This document shows positions 62,623 through 64,000 of a DNA stretch of 64,000 nt, one piece after another. Made by a program: the position numbers and the translations under genes. Origin of the DNA: Pseudomonas lurida (GTDB lineage Bacteria; Pseudomonadota; Gammaproteobacteria; Pseudomonadales; Pseudomonadaceae); contig NZ_PDJB01000001.1 of NCBI RefSeq assembly GCF_002563895.1, positions 3,455,501 to 3,519,500 of the forward strand, given 5' to 3'. Below the pieces are notes generated by a model. The model saw only the letters and a program-made list of their open reading frames with translations, searched no databases and was not told the origin of the DNA. Every line of letters starts with the position of its first letter. Position 1 is the stretch's first letter.

Positions 62623-62696
62623 GATCCAGGATCCGCGCACTGACACGCAAAAGACGCGTCTCGACGGCGAAGCAATTGCGCAAGGGACAAGGGCAT
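62610..62696 (-). CDS. Leader ORF overlapping the MoeA-like gene (or frameshifted N-terminus)
   Basis: A 28-codon ORF with a strong GGAGGAAG seven bases before its ATG (62696). It encodes MPLSLAQLLRRRDASFACQC and eight more residues, and ends 13 bases inside the MoeA-like gene, in a different frame. Either it is a coupling leader, or it is the original N-terminus separated from the main frame by a 1-base change. The strong ribosome-binding site argues that translation begins here. Confidence 0.6.
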   Translation of the reverse strand: MPLSLAQLLRRRDASFACQCADPGSWTI

Positions 62697-62906
62697 GGCG
62701 TCTTCCTCCAGAACGTTCGTCACAGTGTGGGAACTGTTGCCGCGTCATCCCTTGACCGCGATCAACGAACAGGCGCGGCATGGCGCCGCACGCCAACCAA
62801 GGTGTGTTCGCCCAGGAAATCGGCATGGCCTGGGACGCGGCCGTGACGCTCTACGTCCGAAACCCGATCGCCGTGACGGACGTTGCCGCGAGGGTTCGCC
62901 GGCCCC

Positions 62907-63452
62907 TCAGGGCACCGGCAACCAGCGACCGAACTCACCACGGGCATTCAATGGGCACCAGGCAAAGTCCCACTCCAAGCCTGGCAACGCTTGCTGTTCG
63001 GCGCCCGCCAGCGGAGCCCCCTTCCAGTCGAACACCGTTGCTCCCTGCCAGGCCAGGACCACACCCTGGGCCTGGCTGTCATCCGTGTCGACCCAACGCG
63101 CGGCTGCCGCTGCCATCAAGGCCTCGATCGGCTCGTCGTCGATCTGCGATCGGTACGACGAGCCCAACAGCCAACGGCAGACATGCAGGTGATAGGTCCA
63201 ATCCTGTGGCGGCCGATTGCGATAGGCCCAGGTCATGAAGCTGCGAAACAGGTCCAGGCCCTCGGGTGGGTCGAGCTTGAGCAGCGCCGGGCAGATATCG
63301 AACAGCGTGTGCCAATAGGGCAACAGGCGTGCATCCAGGTGCACGAAATTGCGGGAATTGCTGGGGTATTCAGGCGGCGCAGGGTCGGCGTGCAGGCGAC
63401 GGGACGCCTTGCTGACCAGGCGGCGGGCGCCTGCAGGCAACAGGTGGTTCAT
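62907..63452 (-). CDS. Protein of unknown function (181 aa)
   Basis: Cytosolic protein with a basic N-terminus (MNHLLPAGARRLVSKASRRL) and a conserved-looking middle, RNFVHLDARLLPYWHTLFDIC and HLHVCRWLLGSSYRSQIDDE, rich in Trp and His. Codon use and the absence of competing frames support a real gene. No family is recognised. The ATG at 63452 was chosen; a GTG at 63461 is in frame. It precedes the MoeA-like gene on the same strand (284 bases away) and follows the DUF2946 gene. Confidence 0.65.
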   Translation of the reverse strand: MNHLLPAGARRLVSKASRRLHADPAPPEYPSNSRNFVHLDARLLPYWHTLFDICPALLKLDPPEGLDLFRSFMTWAYRNRPPQDWTYHLHVCRWLLGSSYRSQIDDEPIEALMAAAAARWVDTDDSQAQGVVLAWQGATVFDWKGAPLAGAEQQALPGLEWDFAWCPLNARGEFGRWLPVP

Positions 63453-63514
63453 GAAGCGCACTCACAGTCTTGACGATGGAATGCCTCCCGGTCTCAGGAG
63501 GCCCAGGGCATACG

Positions 63515-63898
63515 TCAGGATGCAGGGGAAGCGCGGGGGTTGGCCGAGGGCCAGGAATAACGCGGCGGCGCCTTGTTGCGTCGCTCATGGCCCGGATGCG
63601 GGGGCTTTTCCAGGCCCAGCAGCCAGGCCAGTCCCACCAGGAACACCAACGCGACCGTCAGGGCGTTGCAGACGGGGCAGGTAAAGTAGTTCGAGATGTT
63701 GCCGGAGGATGGGCTGCCCAACCCTTTGTCGGAAAGTGGCGGCTGGCTGCCGTCCACCGAACAGAACGACCCGCCGATACCATTGAGTGCCTGGCCCATC
63801 ATCTGCCCATGCCCCAAACCGCAGACGAACAGGTTCATCAGCACGCAGAAGTACAGGGCCCAGGCGATCAGGGAACGGTCAGGGTGGCTCAATTTCAT
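63515..63898 (-). CDS. DUF2946 family membrane protein
   Basis: Inner-membrane protein of 127 residues, with one helix near the N-terminus (LIAWALYFCVLMNLFVCGLG) and one near the C-terminus (CPVCNALTVALVFLVGLAWLLG). The Cys-Pro-Val-Cys pair and HGQMMGQALNGIG agree with the DUF2946 family, often found beside copper chaperone and TonB-receptor genes. Metal binding by the Cys pair, Met and His is plausible. The ATG at 63898 is used; upstream codons are not supported. The neighbouring genes beyond the window would tell whether it belongs to a copper cluster. Confidence 0.8.
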   Translation of the reverse strand: MKLSHPDRSLIAWALYFCVLMNLFVCGLGHGQMMGQALNGIGGSFCSVDGSQPPLSDKGLGSPSSGNISNYFTCPVCNALTVALVFLVGLAWLLGLEKPPHPGHERRNKAPPRYSWPSANPRASPAS

Positions 63899-64000
63899 GG
63901 CGGCGACTCTACCACCAGAGCCGCAAAAGGATGAAGCGCCGCATGCCCCTGTGGCAGAACGTCGCAGATTACGTGGCATGGCCAGGGTTGGTAGACTTGG

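Noticed and set aside
1..64000. CRISPR arrays, rRNA and tRNA genes
   Set aside because: No regularly spaced repeats of CRISPR type and no recognisable RNA gene sequence were seen on either strand by eye; a tRNA scan would settle this.

Overview
The window is about 62% GC, uses Pseudomonas-type codons and carries several REP-type inverted repeats. Two OprD-family porins, a lexA2-imuA-imuB-dnaE2 mutagenesis cassette, HglS, a carboxyspermidine-type polyamine pair and an Rhs toxin locus all point to a fluorescent Pseudomonas, most likely the P. fluorescens group, and a chromosomal location. No rRNA, tRNA, CRISPR array, transposase, integrase or replication origin was seen. No gene-free stretch exceeds 300 bases. 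The longest are 2773-3050, 32716-33004, 61062-61325 and 62623-62906. The first three look like ordinary promoter or spacer DNA; the last holds a small ORF with a strong ribosome-binding site.

Layout. 1-2772: a cut-off MFS transporter under a GntR/UTRA regulator, a YfcF-type glutathione transferase and a DUF924 protein. 3051-9385: a DUF1624 membrane protein, metE, a membrane diguanylate cyclase, a GFA protein and a GNAT acetyltransferase. 9469-16439: an OprD porin, then a tightly coupled operon of LacI regulator, binding protein, two permeases, ATPase and GpdQ-like phosphodiesterase, with a palindromic operator before lacI. 16591-19867: a DUF2268 protein and the two-gene carboxy(nor)spermidine pathway, closed by a strong terminator. 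19968-25461: an IclR regulator divergent from a coupled amino-acid ABC transporter and amine oxidase operon, then glutaminase. 25517-37001: small envelope proteins, RNase T2, a Gfo/Idh/MocA oxidoreductase, NUDIX, a GH63-like glucosidase, a second OprD porin, HglS, a YdcH protein and transketolase. 37056-41284: a hybrid histidine kinase whose stop codon overlaps the start of a class II UvrA. 41409-47187: the SOS mutasome cassette, with a LexA2-type box over its own ribosome-binding site and start codon.

47388-53744 is the accessory region. A 1616-residue Rhs protein without a visible PAAR domain ends in an unassigned toxin domain and overlaps a likely immunity gene. Downstream lies a displaced Rhs tip that repeats the end of the Rhs core and then encodes a cholera-toxin-A1-like ADP-ribosyltransferase. 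It is broken by one frameshift, overlaps an intact candidate immunity gene, and is followed by a 3' fragment of a second related immunity gene. This AT-rich tail is the strongest lead in the window.

53880-64000 returns to core genes: nudK, an SDR, an alpha/beta hydrolase, an FMN hydroxyacid dehydrogenase divergent from a DeoR regulator with a tandem 10-bp repeat operator, a group of small stress-type genes (DUF72, HhH, PfpI, PLDc_N, hemerythrin), a MoeA-like protein with only the N-terminal half and an out-of-frame leader ORF, an unknown protein and a DUF2946 membrane protein.
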